This document shows positions 46,839 to 55,573 of a DNA stretch of 64,000 nt, piece after piece. The number at the start of each line of letters is the position of its first letter. Within the stretch, counting starts at the first letter, position 1. This DNA comes from Paracoccus methylarcula (GTDB lineage: Bacteria; Pseudomonadota; Alphaproteobacteria; Rhodobacterales; Rhodobacteraceae). The position numbers and the translations under genes were made by a program. The DNA lies in NCBI RefSeq assembly GCF_003007735.2, contig NZ_PXNQ02000001.1, forward strand, positions 310,001-374,000. The letters run 5' to 3'. The notes under the pieces are model-generated. The model was given only the letters and a program-made list of their open reading frames with translations, had not been told where the DNA came from and made no database searches.

Positions 46839-47731
46839 CACGCGGCGGGACGGGCCTGGGCGGAGAGATCCGGGACCGGCTTGCCGGAGGCGATGGCGCG
46901 CCAAAGCTCGATCAGGGGGCGCAGCAAATGCAGCTTGTCGTGATCCTGCCAAGGTTTCTCATATTGGAAATGGAGGATGCGGATATCGTCCCAGCTCCAC
47001 AATTCGGGCATGTTGAACCAGACATATTGCAGCATGTTGTGATGGATCGACAGCCCGTGCCAGTCGGGGAAGTAATCCTGCAGGAAGGTCTGGTCGGTCC
47101 TGCGCCAGAAGACTCCCGGCTGGTCCAGCCGCGCCAGCATGTCGCGATAGGTGCGGATATCGGGACGGGCGGTGAATACGCCGGAATTCATCCTGTGGAA
47201 CCCGTCCAGCCCGTCATAGACATTGGGCGCGGCGCAGAACTCCGGCAGTTCGAACAGCTTGTCGACCGGGCGCAGGACCACGGCATCGGCGTCGATGAAG
47301 ACGCAGCGCTCGTAATCGAGCTGCCACAGGCGCAGCTTGACGAAATTGTCCAGCGGGGTGTGAAAATCGGGTTTTCCGCCACGGGTGAAGGCGGCGCGCT
47401 TGTGCAAGGCGTCGCGGGCATGCGTGGCGTCGAAAGCACCGGATGTCGGCAGCAATTCGGCGGCGATCAGCCGCGCGCCATGCCCCCGCAGCCGTGCCAG
47501 ATGCGCCGGGGAAAGGCCCCGATGCATCACCACCAGGTCGGCCCTTGTCCCGGTCAGTCTCAGGGATCGCAGCAAGGCCTCGGCCCCGGGCAGGTAGTCG
47601 GGATTGCTGACCAATGTCACATAGGCATGATCGGACTGCCGGGCCGTCTCGGCGACAAGGCCCTCGGGCAATGCCCGGCTTGCATCCTGCGACCGGGTCG
47701 GGCGAAAAGAAGAAATGCGGGTGGTATCCAT
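46838..47731 (-). CDS. Glycosyltransferase family 8-like (glycogenin-type) protein
   Basis: A 297-residue GT-A glycosyltransferase. Opening 'AYVTLVSNPDYLPGAEALLRSLRLTGTRADLVVM' (about residues 36-69), acceptor-side Lys132 (NFVKLRLW), the metal-binding DxD as Asp147-Ala-Asp149 (CVFIDADAVVLRPVDKLFEL), 'NSGVF' and 'WSWDDIRILHFQYEKPW' (the late His of the GT8 metal site). No TM segment or signal, so it is cytoplasmic. It is coupled to the epimerase by a 4-bp overlap. Donor and acceptor are not identifiable; glycogenin- and galactinol-synthase-like enzymes are the closest pattern. Confidence 0.85.
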   Translation of the reverse strand: MDTTRISSFRPTRSQDASRALPEGLVAETARQSDHAYVTLVSNPDYLPGAEALLRSLRLTGTRADLVVMHRGLSPAHLARLRGHGARLIAAELLPTSGAFDATHARDALHKRAAFTRGGKPDFHTPLDNFVKLRLWQLDYERCVFIDADAVVLRPVDKLFELPEFCAAPNVYDGLDGFHRMNSGVFTARPDIRTYRDMLARLDQPGVFWRRTDQTFLQDYFPDWHGLSIHHNMLQYVWFNMPELWSWDDIRILHFQYEKPWQDHDKLHLLRPLIELWRAIASGKPVPDLSAQARPAA

Positions 47732-47873
47732 ATAGAACTGCGTCCTGCCTTCGATCCTGCAAATGCGAGCGCCATGCTATGGCAATTCCGTGACCAGTAA
47801 ATGACAGAAGATATGGGGGTTTGCCAAGTTTGATGATGCGGCTAACCTCCCGGCGACAAGCGGAGGATTGCCG

Positions 47874-49253
47874 ATGACATTGCCACCCGATCTCGTTCAG
47901 CAGCTGGAAAAGCTTTTGGGCCCGCGCCTGTCGCAGGGCGCTGCCGATCGCGATCACCACGCGGAATCGGCGAGCTTTCACCGCGCGCCGCCTCCCGATG
48001 CGGTCGTCTGGCCCGAGAGCGCCGAGGAGGTGTCCGAAATCGTCCGGGCCTGCGCGGATGCGGGCGTGCCGGTTATCCCATGGGGCACCGGAACCTCGCT
48101 GGAGGGTCATGCGCTGGCGACGCGGGGCGGTGTGACCATCGACCTGACCCGGATGGACAAGGTCACCGATATCCGGGCCGAGGACATGCAGGCCAGCGTC
48201 CAGCCCGGCGTCACCCGCGAGGCGCTGAATACCGAGTTGCGGGCGACCGGCCTGTTCTTCCCCGTCGATCCCGGCGCCAATGCCAGTCTTGGCGGCATGG
48301 CCGCGACGCGTGCCAGCGGCACCGCCGCAGTGCGCTATGGCACCATGCGGGACAATGTCCTGGGGTTGCAGGTGGTGCTTGCGGACGGGCGCATCATCCG
48401 CACCGGCACGCGGGCGGCGAAAACCAGCGCCGGATACGACCTGACCGGGCTGTTCGTGGGCTCGGAAGGCACCCTCGGCATCATCACCGAACTGACCCTG
48501 CGCCTGCATGGTCAGCCCGAGGATGTGGCGGCGGCGGTCTGCGCCTTCGACAGCCTGGAACACGCGGTCGAATGCGTCAACGCAACGATCCAGTCGGGAA
48601 TCCCGATGGCGCGGATCGAGTTCGTCGATGCCGTCGCCGCCCGGGCCTTCAATCTTTATGCCGGCACGACCCTGCCCGAGACCCCGCATCTGATGGTGGA
48701 ATTCCACGGCTCGCCCTCTGCCGTGCGCGAGGACGCCGAACGGTTCGGCGAACTGGCGCGCGAGTTCGGAGCCCAGGGCTTTGATTGGGCTACCTCTCCC
48801 GAGGACCGCACCCGGTTGTGGCGTATGCGGCACGGAGCCTATCACGCCTGCCTTATCCTGCGCCCCGGCGCGACCGGTGTCGTCACCGATGTCTGCGTGC
48901 CGATGTCGCATCTGCCCGCAGCGGTGGCCGCCGCCGCCGAGGATATCCGCGAAGCCGGGCTGATCGGGCCGATCGTCGGCCATGTCGGGGACGGCAATTT
49001 CCATTCGCAACTGCTGGTCGAGCCGGGCAACGAGGCCGAGATCACGGCGGCCAAGCGCATCGCCACCCGCATGGCCGAGCGCGCATTGGCAGTCGGGGGC
49101 ACGATCACCGGCGAACATGGCATCGGCATCGGCAAGCGCCCGCTCATGGCGGCGGAACATGGCGAAGGCTGGCAGGTGATGGGAGCGATCAAGGCCGCTC
49201 TGGACCCCGGCAATATCCTGAACCCCGGAAAACTGGTCCCGGACCGCAACTGA
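47874..49253 (+). CDS. FAD-binding oxidase, D-lactate dehydrogenase/GlcD type
   Basis: 459 residues from ATG 47874 (GGAGG upstream; an in-frame TTG at 47868 is possible). The FAD domain has 'VVWPESAEEVSEIVRACADAGVPVIPWGTGTSLEGHAL' (residues about 44-82) and 'GANASLGGMAATRASGTAAVRYGTMRDNVLGLQVVLADG'. The C-terminal FAD-oxidase cap has 'GHVGDGNFHSQLLV' (catalytic or metal His) and ends 'GEHGIGIGKRPLM...LDPGNILNPGKLVP'. This is the D-lactate:cytochrome c reductase/DLD group; glycolate or 2-hydroxyglutarate are alternative substrates. Standalone gene. Confidence 0.9.
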   Translation: MTLPPDLVQQLEKLLGPRLSQGAADRDHHAESASFHRAPPPDAVVWPESAEEVSEIVRACADAGVPVIPWGTGTSLEGHALATRGGVTIDLTRMDKVTDIRAEDMQASVQPGVTREALNTELRATGLFFPVDPGANASLGGMAATRASGTAAVRYGTMRDNVLGLQVVLADGRIIRTGTRAAKTSAGYDLTGLFVGSEGTLGIITELTLRLHGQPEDVAAAVCAFDSLEHAVECVNATIQSGIPMARIEFVDAVAARAFNLYAGTTLPETPHLMVEFHGSPSAVREDAERFGELAREFGAQGFDWATSPEDRTRLWRMRHGAYHACLILRPGATGVVTDVCVPMSHLPAAVAAAAEDIREAGLIGPIVGHVGDGNFHSQLLVEPGNEAEITAAKRIATRMAERALAVGGTITGEHGIGIGKRPLMAAEHGEGWQVMGAIKAALDPGNILNPGKLVPDRN

Positions 49254-49361
49254 CGCTTTCGTGACCGTCACGGCCCGGTGACTTTATCTCACGGGTTTGC
49301 GATAACGGACAAAAGCCGCGGCAAACGCGGCAGGGTAAACGAGGCAGGAGCGAGGGCAGCA

Positions 49362-50150
49362 ATGCGCCATTTTACCAAGGTACTACTGGGTCTCATGCTG
49401 GTATTGGCAGTGGCCTGTGCAAGGACGCCGTCAGGCGGCAGATATGGTGCGCCGGGGCCGGGCGCCAATCCGCAGCTTGGCGACAGTGCGCCGCATGACT
49501 GGGGCTGGGGGCATCCCTACAAGCATCAGGTGCATGGCATCGACATCTCCCGTTGGCAGGGCGATATCGACTGGCGGCGGGTGCGTGGTGCGGGAATCAG
49601 CTTTGCCTTCATCAAATCGACCGAAGGCGGCGATCATATCGACCCCAATTTCCATCGCTACTGGCGCGAGGCCGCCGGTGCACGGATCCCCCGTGGCGCC
49701 TATCACTATTATTACTTCTGCCGCAGCGGGGCGGAACAGGCGCGCTGGTTCATCCGCAATGTCCCGCGCGAGCGCGGTTCGCTGCCGCCGGTGCTGGATA
49801 TCGAATGGACCCATTCCAAGACCTGCCCGCGCCGTCCCCCGGCATCCGAGGTCAAGCGCGAGGCGTCGATCTTCCTCGATATCGTCGGACGCCATTACGG
49901 GCAGAGGCCGATCGTCTATACCACCGTCGATTTCTATCGCGACAACAGGCTGGGCGATTTGCGGGCTGAATTCTGGTTGCGTTCGGTCGCCGACCACCCA
50001 AGTAAGGTCTATCCGGGTCAGCGTTGGGGCTTCTGGCAATATACTGGCACCGGAACCGTTCCCGGCATTCGGGGGAATGTCGATCTGAACGCCTTTGCAG
50101 GCTCTGCTGCGGATTGGTCGCGATGGTTGCAGACACGTCTGACGCGGTAA
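49362..50150 (+). CDS. GH25 family lysozyme, probable lipoprotein
   Basis: A 262-residue protein. N-terminal hydrophobic signal with a lipobox-like AVAC at Cys19, then a low-complexity linker and a GH25 barrel: 'HGIDISRWQGDIDWRRV' (catalytic-site Asp), 'FAFIKSTEGGDHIDPNF', 'GAYHYYYFC' and 'VLDIEWTH' (the DxE pair). It cleaves beta-1,4 bonds in peptidoglycan. The start at 49362 follows GCGAGGGCAGC; the frame upstream to 49278 lacks a signal. Its end overlaps the CPBP protease gene by 28 bp. It may serve wall remodelling or act on competitors; sequence does not tell. Confidence 0.88.
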   Translation: MRHFTKVLLGLMLVLAVACARTPSGGRYGAPGPGANPQLGDSAPHDWGWGHPYKHQVHGIDISRWQGDIDWRRVRGAGISFAFIKSTEGGDHIDPNFHRYWREAAGARIPRGAYHYYYFCRSGAEQARWFIRNVPRERGSLPPVLDIEWTHSKTCPRRPPASEVKREASIFLDIVGRHYGQRPIVYTTVDFYRDNRLGDLRAEFWLRSVADHPSKVYPGQRWGFWQYTGTGTVPGIRGNVDLNAFAGSAADWSRWLQTRLTR

Positions 50151-50781
50151 GACCGCGTTTCTGGCTGATGGCCGAGTTCGCGGCGCTCTATATCGGGGCG
50201 CCGCTGGCCATCGCCTTGTTCCTGCCGCCGCAGCGGATGTTCACCGCCCTGTTCGTCTTCAGCGTCGCAGGTCTGCTGCTGCTTTGGCGGACGGGCGGCT
50301 TCCGCTGGCGTAACCTTGCCCGTGGCCGGCGCATCCCGTGGTGGGAGGTGCTGGGCATCGCCCTTGCCACGCTGGTCTCGGGCATTGCTATCCTGTCACT
50401 GGTCCGTCCCGATGCGCTATTCGCGATCCTGAGGACGAACCCGGGCTTTCTGGCGGTCATCTGGTGTTTTTACCCGCTTCTGTCGGCATTGCCGCAAGAC
50501 TGATCTTTCGCCCGCTGTTCTTTCACCGCTACGGCTCGCTTTTGCCCGAGGGGCGGGGCGCAATCGCGATCAATGCGCTGATCTTTTCCTTCGCGCATCT
50601 GATGTACTGGTCCTGGGTCGTGGCGGCGATGACCTTCGTCGGCGGTTGGATATTCGCCCGCGCCTATCTGCGCCACGGCTTTCCCGCCGCATGGATTTTG
50701 CATGCGGTCGCCGGAAATCTGCTGTTCGCGGTGGGCATGGGCTATTATTTCTGGTCCAGCAATGTCGTCCGGCCCTTCTGA
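50123..50781 (+). pseudogene. CPBP family intramembrane metalloprotease, one missing base
   Basis: Starts at ATG 50123 inside the end of the lysozyme gene. TM segments 'FWLMAEFAALYIGAPLAIALFL' and 'EVLGIALATLVSGIAILSLV' are followed by the first protease motif. The frame breaks at 50499 (CAAGACTG, where CAAGAACTG is expected); one added A gives 'ALPQELIFRPLFFHRYG' (E-x3-R motif), then 'FSFAHLMYWSW' and 'HAVAGN', the three CPBP/Abi motifs, for 219 residues in all. CPBP proteases process membrane proteins or prenyl peptides; some give bacteriocin immunity. The overlap with a peptidoglycan hydrolase gene suggests co-expression. Confidence 0.83.
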
Positions 50782-50842
50782 CCGGTTGACTTCCCGGCTT
50801 TCAGGCGGTTCATGCGGGTGCTGAACAACCTGAGGATCGATC

Positions 50843-52617
50843 ATGCACGCCTATCGCAGCCATAACTGCGGCGATCTGACTGCCGCCAATGCCGGGGAAA
50901 CCGTCCGCCTGTCGGGATGGGTGCACCGCGTTCGCGATCATGGGGGCGTGTTGTTCGTCGATCTGCGCGACCATTACGGCATGACCCAGGTGCTGGCCGA
51001 CAGCGACAGCCCCGCCTTCGCCGCGATGGAGCGGTTGCGGGCCGAGACCGTCATCCGCATCGACGGCAAGGTAAAACTGCGCGACGCTTCGCTGGTCAAT
51101 CCCAAGCTGCCCACCGGCGAGATCGAGGTCTACGCGGTGGAGCTCGAGGTGCTCGGCCCCGCCGAGGAATTGCCGCTGCCGGTCTTCGGCGATCAGGAAT
51201 ATCCCGAGGAAACGCGGCTGGCCTATCGGTTCCTCGACCTGCGCCGCGAAAGCCTGCATGACAATATCATGCTGCGCTCCAAGGTGATCCGCAGCTTGCG
51301 CAACCGCATGTGGGACCAGGATTTCAACGAATTCCAGACCCCGATCATCACCGCCTCCAGCCCCGAGGGCGCGCGCGACTTCCTGGTGCCGTCGCGGCTG
51401 CATCCGGGCAGGTTCTATGCGCTGCCGCAAGCCCCGCAGCAGTTCAAGCAGCTCATCATGGTGGCGGGCTTCGACAAGTATTTCCAGATCGCCCCCTGCT
51501 TCCGCGACGAGGATCCCCGCGCCGACCGCTCGCCCACCGATTTCTACCAGCTCGACCTCGAAATGTCTTTCGTCGAGCAGGAGGATGTCTTTGCCGCCAT
51601 CCAGCCGGTCATCCAGGGCCTGTTCGAGGAATTCGGCAACGGGCGCCCGGTCGATGCCGACTGGCCGCGCATTCCCTTTGCCGAGGCGATGCTGAAATAT
51701 GGCAGCGACAAGCCCGACCTGCGTAACCCGATCGAGATGCAGGTCGTGTCCGAGCATTTCCGTGGCTCGGGCTTTGCGATCTTCGCCAAACTTCTGGAAC
51801 AGGACGGCACCGAGATCCGCGCCATTCCTGCGCCCACAGGTGGCAGCCGTAAATTCGCCGACCGGATGAATGCATTCGCGCAGCAACAAGGCCTGCCCGG
51901 CATGGGCTATATCTTCTGGCGCAAGGGCGAGGATGGCCAGACAGAGGCCGCCGGTCCGATTGCGAAAAACATCGGTCCCGAACGTACCGAGGCGATCCGC
52001 CAACAGCTTGGGCTGGGTGAAGGCGACGCGGCATTCTTCCTTGGCGGCAAGCCGGAAAGTTTCGAGGCGGTGGCTGGCCGTGCCCGCAACGAGATCGGCC
52101 GCGAATTGGGGCTGACCGACGAGAACCAGTTCAAATTCGCCTGGATCGTCGATTTCCCGATGTATGAGAAGACCGACGAGGGCAAGATCGATTTCAGCCA
52201 TAACCCGTTCTCCATGCCGCAGGGCGGGATGGAGGCGCTTGAGGGCGATCCGCTGGCGATCAAGGGTTATCAATACGATCTTGCCTGCAACGGCTACGAG
52301 CTGGTCTCGGGCGCGATCCGGAATCACAAGCCGGAAATCATGTTCAAGGCCTTTGAACTGGCTGGCTACCCGGCCTCGGAGGTCGAGAGCCGCTTTGGCG
52401 GCATGGTCAAGGCGTTCCGATATGGCGCGCTCCGCATGGCGGTTGTGCGGCGGGGATCGATCGGATCGTGATGCTTTTGGCAGATGAGGCCAATATCCGC
52501 GAAGTCATCATGTTCCCGATGAACCAGCGTGCCGAGGACCTGATGATGGGCGCTCCGAGCGAGCCTACGAATGAGCAGCTGCGCGAATTGCGGCTGCGGG
52601 TGCTGCCGCAAGAGTGA
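50843..52617 (+). pseudogene. aspS: Aspartyl-tRNA synthetase, one missing base near the 3' end
   Basis: OB-fold anticodon-binding domain (about residues 1-110), class II motif 1 near '[22 protein letters not shown]', '[14 protein letters not shown]', motif 2 '[24 protein letters not shown]' and a bacterial-type GAD insertion. The printed frame ends at 52471 with '[16 protein letters not shown]'. Adding one C near 52432 gives '[36 protein letters not shown]', which is motif 3 and the normal C-terminus, ending at 52617 with 591 residues. Losing motif 3 would abolish ATP binding in a gene cells normally cannot lose, so a sequencing error is by far the best explanation. Confidence 0.93.
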
Positions 52618-52631
52618 ATGAGAGGGGCGGA

Positions 52632-53345
52632 ATGAGCGGGATGGGAAAAACGCTTTCGGATTTCACGTCACCGCCCGCTCCGGATGTCCCGGACATCGAT
52701 GGGATCTGGGTGCGGCTGGAACGGCTTGATCCCGAACGCCATGCCGAGCCGATCTTCAACGCGGTGCGGGATGCCGATCATGTCTGGGATTACCTGCCCA
52801 ACGGCCCCTTTCCCGATCTCGAAGCCTATCGCGATTGGCAGGCACAGGTGGCCGCGCCGTCCGACCCCTGCTTTTACGCCATCATGGATCCGCAGACCGG
52901 ACAGGCGGCGGGCGTGGCGTCCTTCATACGCATCGACCGTGCCAATGGCGTGATCGAGATCGGCAATATCATGCTGAGCCCGGCCCTGCAGCGCAGTCGG
53001 ACCGCCAGCGCCGCCCTGATGGCGATGATCCGTTGGGCCTTCGAGGCCGGCTATCGCCGGGTCGAGTGGAAATGCAATGCGCTGAACGCTCCTTCCCGCC
53101 GCGCGGCGCTCCGCTTCGGTTTCCGGTTCGAGGGCGAGTTCCGGCAACATATGATCGTGAAGGGCCGCAACCGCGATACGGCGTGGTTCTCGATCATCGA
53201 TGATGAATGGCCCGCCCTGGACGCTGCCTATAGGCAATGGCTGGCGGCCTCGAATTTCGACGCCGAGGGGCGGCAGCTGCGGAACCTGTCCTCGCTGACC
53301 GAACAGGCGCTGCCGGGGCGTAGGGATGATCCAGGCCGGCGGTGA
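52632..53345 (+). CDS. GNAT family N-acetyltransferase (RimJ/RimL-like)
   Basis: A 237-residue protein starting at ATG 52632, 14 bp after aspS, behind GAGAGGGGCGGA. The GNAT core includes 'VRLERLDPERHAEPIFNAV', 'IEIGNIMLSPALQRSRTASAALMAMIRWAFEAGYRRVEWKCNALNAPSRRAALRFGFRFEGEFRQH'. The R/Q-x-x-G/A acetyl-CoA loop appears as QRSRTAS. This pattern is that of the YjcK/RimL-like group that acetylates protein N-termini, amino acids or small molecules. Substrate unknown. Confidence 0.85.
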   Translation: MSGMGKTLSDFTSPPAPDVPDIDGIWVRLERLDPERHAEPIFNAVRDADHVWDYLPNGPFPDLEAYRDWQAQVAAPSDPCFYAIMDPQTGQAAGVASFIRIDRANGVIEIGNIMLSPALQRSRTASAALMAMIRWAFEAGYRRVEWKCNALNAPSRRAALRFGFRFEGEFRQHMIVKGRNRDTAWFSIIDDEWPALDAAYRQWLAASNFDAEGRQLRNLSSLTEQALPGRRDDPGRR

Positions 53346-53360
53346 GCGTGCCGGGCGGTT

Positions 53361-54095
53361 CTAATGTCCTGCGGTCCGGGTGAGCCTGTCCTGCACCATG
53401 CCGCTGATTCGCGCCAGATCGGTCGCGACCGCACGATCTGCCCGGTGATCTTCGACCAATGCGGTGGCCGCCGCTTCCAGGGCTTCGTCATGTGCCGACC
53501 GGGCAATGCCTTCCAGGAAGCGGGCGATATAGGCGATCCGGGACGTGTCGGTGATGCCGGAGATAATATCCGCCACATGGGCCAGATCTTCGCGCAGGGA
53601 AGCAGCGTCGGGCATGATCAGGTCATTGGGAACGGCGATCGGGCTCCACCGCCGCATATTCGCGGGCAGGACCGACAGGATTGCCTGCTGAAAGATCGCG
53701 AGATTTTCCAGCGGCTTCGACAAAAAACCGTCCGCACCCGCTGCGATGACCTCTTCGCGTGATCCCGGATCGCCGGAAAGGCCGATGATCACCGGAAGCC
53801 GGGGGGTGGCCCTGGCAAGATAGCGGATCAGTTCGGTGCCATCGCCATCGGGCAGGCCGAGATCGATGATCGCCACGTCGGGGCGATAGCTCAGCAGATG
53901 CCGATTGGCCGAACGAAGACAATCCGCCCGCCGCATGCGCGCGCCCGAACGCATGCAGAGAAGCCGCAAGGCTTCGCTCGAATAGCGCGAATCCTCCACC
54001 GCAAGCACGGTCAATCCGGCGAGTGGGCGTTCAGGCCGTGCCACGATCCGCATCGGCAAGGGAGGCCCGGGTTCCGTCGTGACTACTGATATCAT
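53361..54095 (-). CDS. Response-regulator receiver protein with a degenerate Hpt-like C-terminal domain
   Basis: 244 residues from ATG 54095 (GGGGTGAAAG upstream; GTG 54104 adds three residues). The receiver domain spans about residues 27-143: acidic pair Glu34-Asp35 (AVEDS), phospho-acceptor Asp78 (IIDLGLPDGDG), Ser107 and Lys127 (LSKPLE), all intact. No DNA-binding or enzymatic output domain follows. Residues about 165-240 are helical, and 'IARFLEGIARSAHDEALEAAATAL' resembles the Hpt signature A-H-x-L-K-G with Arg192 in place of the phospho-His and Glu195 for Lys. It may be a phosphate sink or protein-interaction switch. It is convergent with the GNAT gene. Confidence 0.8.
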   Translation of the reverse strand: MISVVTTEPGPPLPMRIVARPERPLAGLTVLAVEDSRYSSEALRLLCMRSGARMRRADCLRSANRHLLSYRPDVAIIDLGLPDGDGTELIRYLARATPRLPVIIGLSGDPGSREEVIAAGADGFLSKPLENLAIFQQAILSVLPANMRRWSPIAVPNDLIMPDAASLREDLAHVADIISGITDTSRIAYIARFLEGIARSAHDEALEAAATALVEDHRADRAVATDLARISGMVQDRLTRTAGH

Positions 54096-54226
54096 ATCTT
54101 TCACCCCGCGATTCTCTGGAAACAGGACCAGCTTGCTTGCGGGGTGCTAACGCCAGGTTAATCGTTCCGGTTTTGCTTTCACTCCGGCCGCGCAGGGCCT
54201 AGAAACACGGGCAAACGGAGGTTGAT

Positions 54227-54631
54227 ATGATCGGACGCCTGAACCATGTTGCCATCGCCGTGCCCGACCTGCAGGCGGCGGCGGCCCAGTATCGAGATAC
54301 GCTCGGGGCGACCGTCCGCCCTCCGCAGGACGAGCCCGATCACGGTGTGACCGTCGTTTTCATAGAGCTTCCCAATACCAAGATCGAGTTGCTCCATCCC
54401 CTGGGCGATGACAGCCCGATCAAGGGTTTTCTCGAGAAGAACCCGTCAGGCGGCATCCATCACATGTGTTACGAGGTCGAGGACATTCTTGCCGCACGGG
54501 GCAGGCTCGAAGCTGAGGGCGCGCGGGTCCTGGGCAATGGCGAGCCCAAGATCGGCGCGCATGGCAAGCCGGTGCTGTTCCTGCATCCCAAGGATTTCAA
54601 TGGCTGCCTGATCGAGTTGGAGCAGATCTGA
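54227..54631 (+). CDS. mce: Methylmalonyl-CoA epimerase
   Basis: A 134-residue vicinal-oxygen-chelate protein with two beta-alpha-beta-beta-beta modules. Metal ligands expected in this family are visible: His7 (RLNHVAIAV), the His pair of 'GIHHMCYEV', and the last Glu in 'CLIELEQI'. 'VVFIELPNTKIELLHPLGDDSPIKGFLEKNPSGGIHH' is diagnostic. It interconverts (S)- and (R)-methylmalonyl-CoA in the propionyl-CoA route to succinyl-CoA. Its stop overlaps the DUF1467 start, an arrangement common in Rhodobacteraceae. Confidence 0.96.
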   Translation: MIGRLNHVAIAVPDLQAAAAQYRDTLGATVRPPQDEPDHGVTVVFIELPNTKIELLHPLGDDSPIKGFLEKNPSGGIHHMCYEVEDILAARGRLEAEGARVLGNGEPKIGAHGKPVLFLHPKDFNGCLIELEQI

Positions 54632-54903
54632 TGAACCTGACAGGCGGAATCGTCCTATACGCGGTCTTGTGGTTCCTGACATTGTTCATCGTCGTGCTGA
54701 TCGGGCAGAGATCGCAGGCCGATGCCGGTGAGGTCGTTCCCGGCACGCCGGCGGGTGCCCCTGCGGATTTCGTGATCGGGCCCAAGCTGATCTGGACGAC
54801 GGTGATTGCCGGCGTGATCTGGGCCGTCATTGCCTGGGTGATCCTGGGCGGCGTCATCGGCCGCGAGGAACTGGAGCGCTTTGACCTGATCTTCCGCGGA
54901 TAA
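54631..54903 (+). CDS. DUF1467 family small membrane protein
   Basis: A 90-residue protein with two TM segments: 'GIVLYAVLWFLTLFIVVLIG' (about residues 6-25) and 'LIWTTVIAGVIWAVIAWVILGGVI' (about 53-76). The loop 'GTPAGAPADFVIGPKLIWTT' is the DUF1467 hallmark. Function unknown. It is coupled to the mce stop and overlaps by 50 bp the end of the convergent EI24 gene, which is conserved-looking on both strands. Confidence 0.9.
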   Translation: MNLTGGIVLYAVLWFLTLFIVVLIGQRSQADAGEVVPGTPAGAPADFVIGPKLIWTTVIAGVIWAVIAWVILGGVIGREELERFDLIFRG

Positions 54904-55573
54904 GGTGGAACAGATGGGTGAAGGCCGCGGCGGCAAGAAGCGGCCCAATGATATTCACCACCGGCACCGTCAACAGCACCGCGATCAGCGCCCCTGCCAG
55001 GGTGATCCTGCCGCTGTTCTGCTTGCGCAGGGCGGTGGCCTGCGGTCCCTGCAGATGCCGCCTTGCGGCCATCTGGAAGAACTCCCTTCCCAGCAGCCAG
55101 CCATTTGCACCGTAAAACAGGATCGGCGCGAGCGGCCCCAGAAAGGGCGTCAGCGCCAGCGACAGGATCGCCACGCCGATCATGGCAACCATCAGGGCCA
55201 GCGTTTCCAGCAACCCGTCCAGGAAATCCATCGGCTGGCCCCGGGCCGCCGGATAATGGATATCTTCGACCGCCTCTGACACGCGTTCAGCGAAAATGCC
55301 GCAGAAACCGGCGGCAACCGGAGCCATCAGGAAAAAGCCCATCAGCGGAAACAGCGCCAGCGAACTCCACGACAGCGCATTGCCGATATCGATCGCGCCG
55401 ATCCAGGGCAGGGTGAGACTGCCGGGGGTGAACAGCCGGATCAGCCAGAATGCTCCGGCTTGCAAGGCGATGAACAGCCCGATGGTCAACCCGATCCCCA
55501 GCAGCACCAGCGAAAGGATGCGCGGGCGCAGCAAGTCGCCCCATGCACGGAACAAAGCGGTGGTAAGGGTCAT
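54854..55573 (-). CDS. EI24 domain (CysZ-like) membrane protein
   Basis: A 239-residue inner-membrane protein with five or six hydrophobic segments. 'FGDLLRPRILSLVLLGIGLTI'-like opening (here AWGDLLRPRIL), 'FLMAPVAAGFCGIFAERVSEAVEDIHYP', and 'REFFQMAARRHLQGPQATALRKQNSGRITLAGALIAVLLTVPVVNIIGPLLAAAAFTHLFH' are typical of EI24/CysZ proteins. E. coli CysZ helps sulfate uptake; the alphaproteobacterial members are not well characterised. Its start overlaps the nitroreductase stop (ATGA), so the two are co-translated. Confidence 0.87.
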   Translation of the reverse strand: MTLTTALFRAWGDLLRPRILSLVLLGIGLTIGLFIALQAGAFWLIRLFTPGSLTLPWIGAIDIGNALSWSSLALFPLMGFFLMAPVAAGFCGIFAERVSEAVEDIHYPAARGQPMDFLDGLLETLALMVAMIGVAILSLALTPFLGPLAPILFYGANGWLLGREFFQMAARRHLQGPQATALRKQNSGRITLAGALIAVLLTVPVVNIIGPLLAAAAFTHLFHLIRGRSGQSAPVPRGR

